In this document: positions 5,592 through 5,817 of the stretch, one piece after another
How positions within the stretch are numbered: position 1 is the first letter of the stretch
How the letters are laid out: every line of letters begins with the position of its first letter
NCBI GenBank assembly: GCA_003646505.1
Contig: QMKT01000122.1
Span: 1-5,817 of the forward strand
DNA: 5,817 nucleotides
Reading direction: 5' to 3'
Source: Campylobacterota bacterium
GTDB lineage: Bacteria; Campylobacterota; Campylobacteria; Campylobacterales; Sulfurovaceae
Program-made: the position numbers and the translations under genes
The notes under the pieces: model-generated
Told to the model about the DNA's origin: nothing
Databases searched by the model: none
Seen by the model: only the letters and a program-made list of their open reading frames with translations

Positions 5592-5817
5592 TGTACAGCA
5601 TCAAAGCCCATGCGAAAGTAAACATATTTTTAAAAATTACCGGTCATAAAGATGGCTACCATACCCTACTCTCGCGTTTTGTTCGTGTTGAAGACCTTTA
5701 TGACACCATAAAGTTTGTACCTTGTGAATGTGAAACCTTTACCATAGAGGGATGTGAGGGTGTGCCTTTAGAATCTAACACTATCTACAAAGCCTATAAA
5801 GCCCTTAATGACCATAC
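5591..5817 (+). CDS. ispE: 4-diphosphocytidyl-2-C-methyl-D-erythritol kinase, N-terminal part
   Basis: The first 75 codons are visible and the gene continues past the window. IspE is a cytosolic GHMP-superfamily kinase that phosphorylates the 2-hydroxyl of CDP-methylerythritol with ATP, in the MEP route to isoprenoid precursors. The N-terminus MYSIKAHAKVNIFLKITGH, followed by KDGYHTLLSRFVRVEDLYD, matches the family pattern 'A.AK(I/V)N(L/I)FL.(V/I)...(R/K).DGYH.L.S....(L/V)..L.D'; Lys9 in HAKVN is the conserved active-site lysine. The ATP-binding glycine-rich motif (PxGxGLGG...) lies beyond the window. The start overlaps the truB stop by one base (TAATG), so it is cotranscribed and probably translationally coupled. 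In Campylobacter csrA sits between these genes; here it does not. Confidence 0.93.
   Translation, partial: MYSIKAHAKVNIFLKITGHKDGYHTLLSRFVRVEDLYDTIKFVPCECETFTIEGCEGVPLESNTIYKAYKALNDH

Overview
The window looks like a chromosomal segment from a member of the Campylobacterota (Epsilonproteobacteria), probably a free-living Sulfurovum/Sulfurimonas-type organism. This rests on the low G+C content, the tight gene packing, TATAAT-type -10 boxes without good -35 boxes, and the style and order of the proteins, especially helicase - truB - ispE. The assignment is inferred from remembered family features, not from a database search.

Left part (1-1419, + strand): the 3' end of a cysteine synthase gene (CysK type) overlaps a class IV aminotransferase/aminodeoxychorismate lyase-like gene by one base (TAATG). 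After 14 bases comes a 153-residue protein usually left 'hypothetical'. Its central segment reads like the SspB family of ClpXP adaptors, followed by an acidic linker and a short basic tail. I consider this the most interesting protein in the window.

Middle (1420-2596): a weak hairpin separates this operon from a convergent LysR-type regulator gene on the - strand. A 231-bp intergenic region then separates the regulator from a divergent helicase gene. It holds -10 boxes on both strands and a dyad fitting the T-N11-A pattern of LysR-type operators.

Right part (2597-5817, + strand): a complete UvrD/Rep/PcrA-type superfamily 1 helicase, a 97-bp gap, a tRNA pseudouridine-55 synthase gene (truB) and the 5' end of ispE (isoprenoid precursor synthesis), which overlaps truB by one base (TAATG). 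The gap before truB is mostly a 72-bp REP/MITE-like element with perfect 21-bp inverted arms (4676-4747). It lies directly upstream of the GTG start and weak ribosome binding site of truB. In Campylobacter relatives csrA lies between truB and ispE; here there is no room for it.

Most genes are housekeeping: sulfur assimilation, possibly folate precursor synthesis, DNA repair/replication, tRNA modification and the MEP pathway. I see no phage, CRISPR, toxin-antitoxin or defence system, and no tRNA or rRNA gene. The candidates for something undescribed are the SspB-like protein, the REP/MITE-like element at truB, and the missing csrA.
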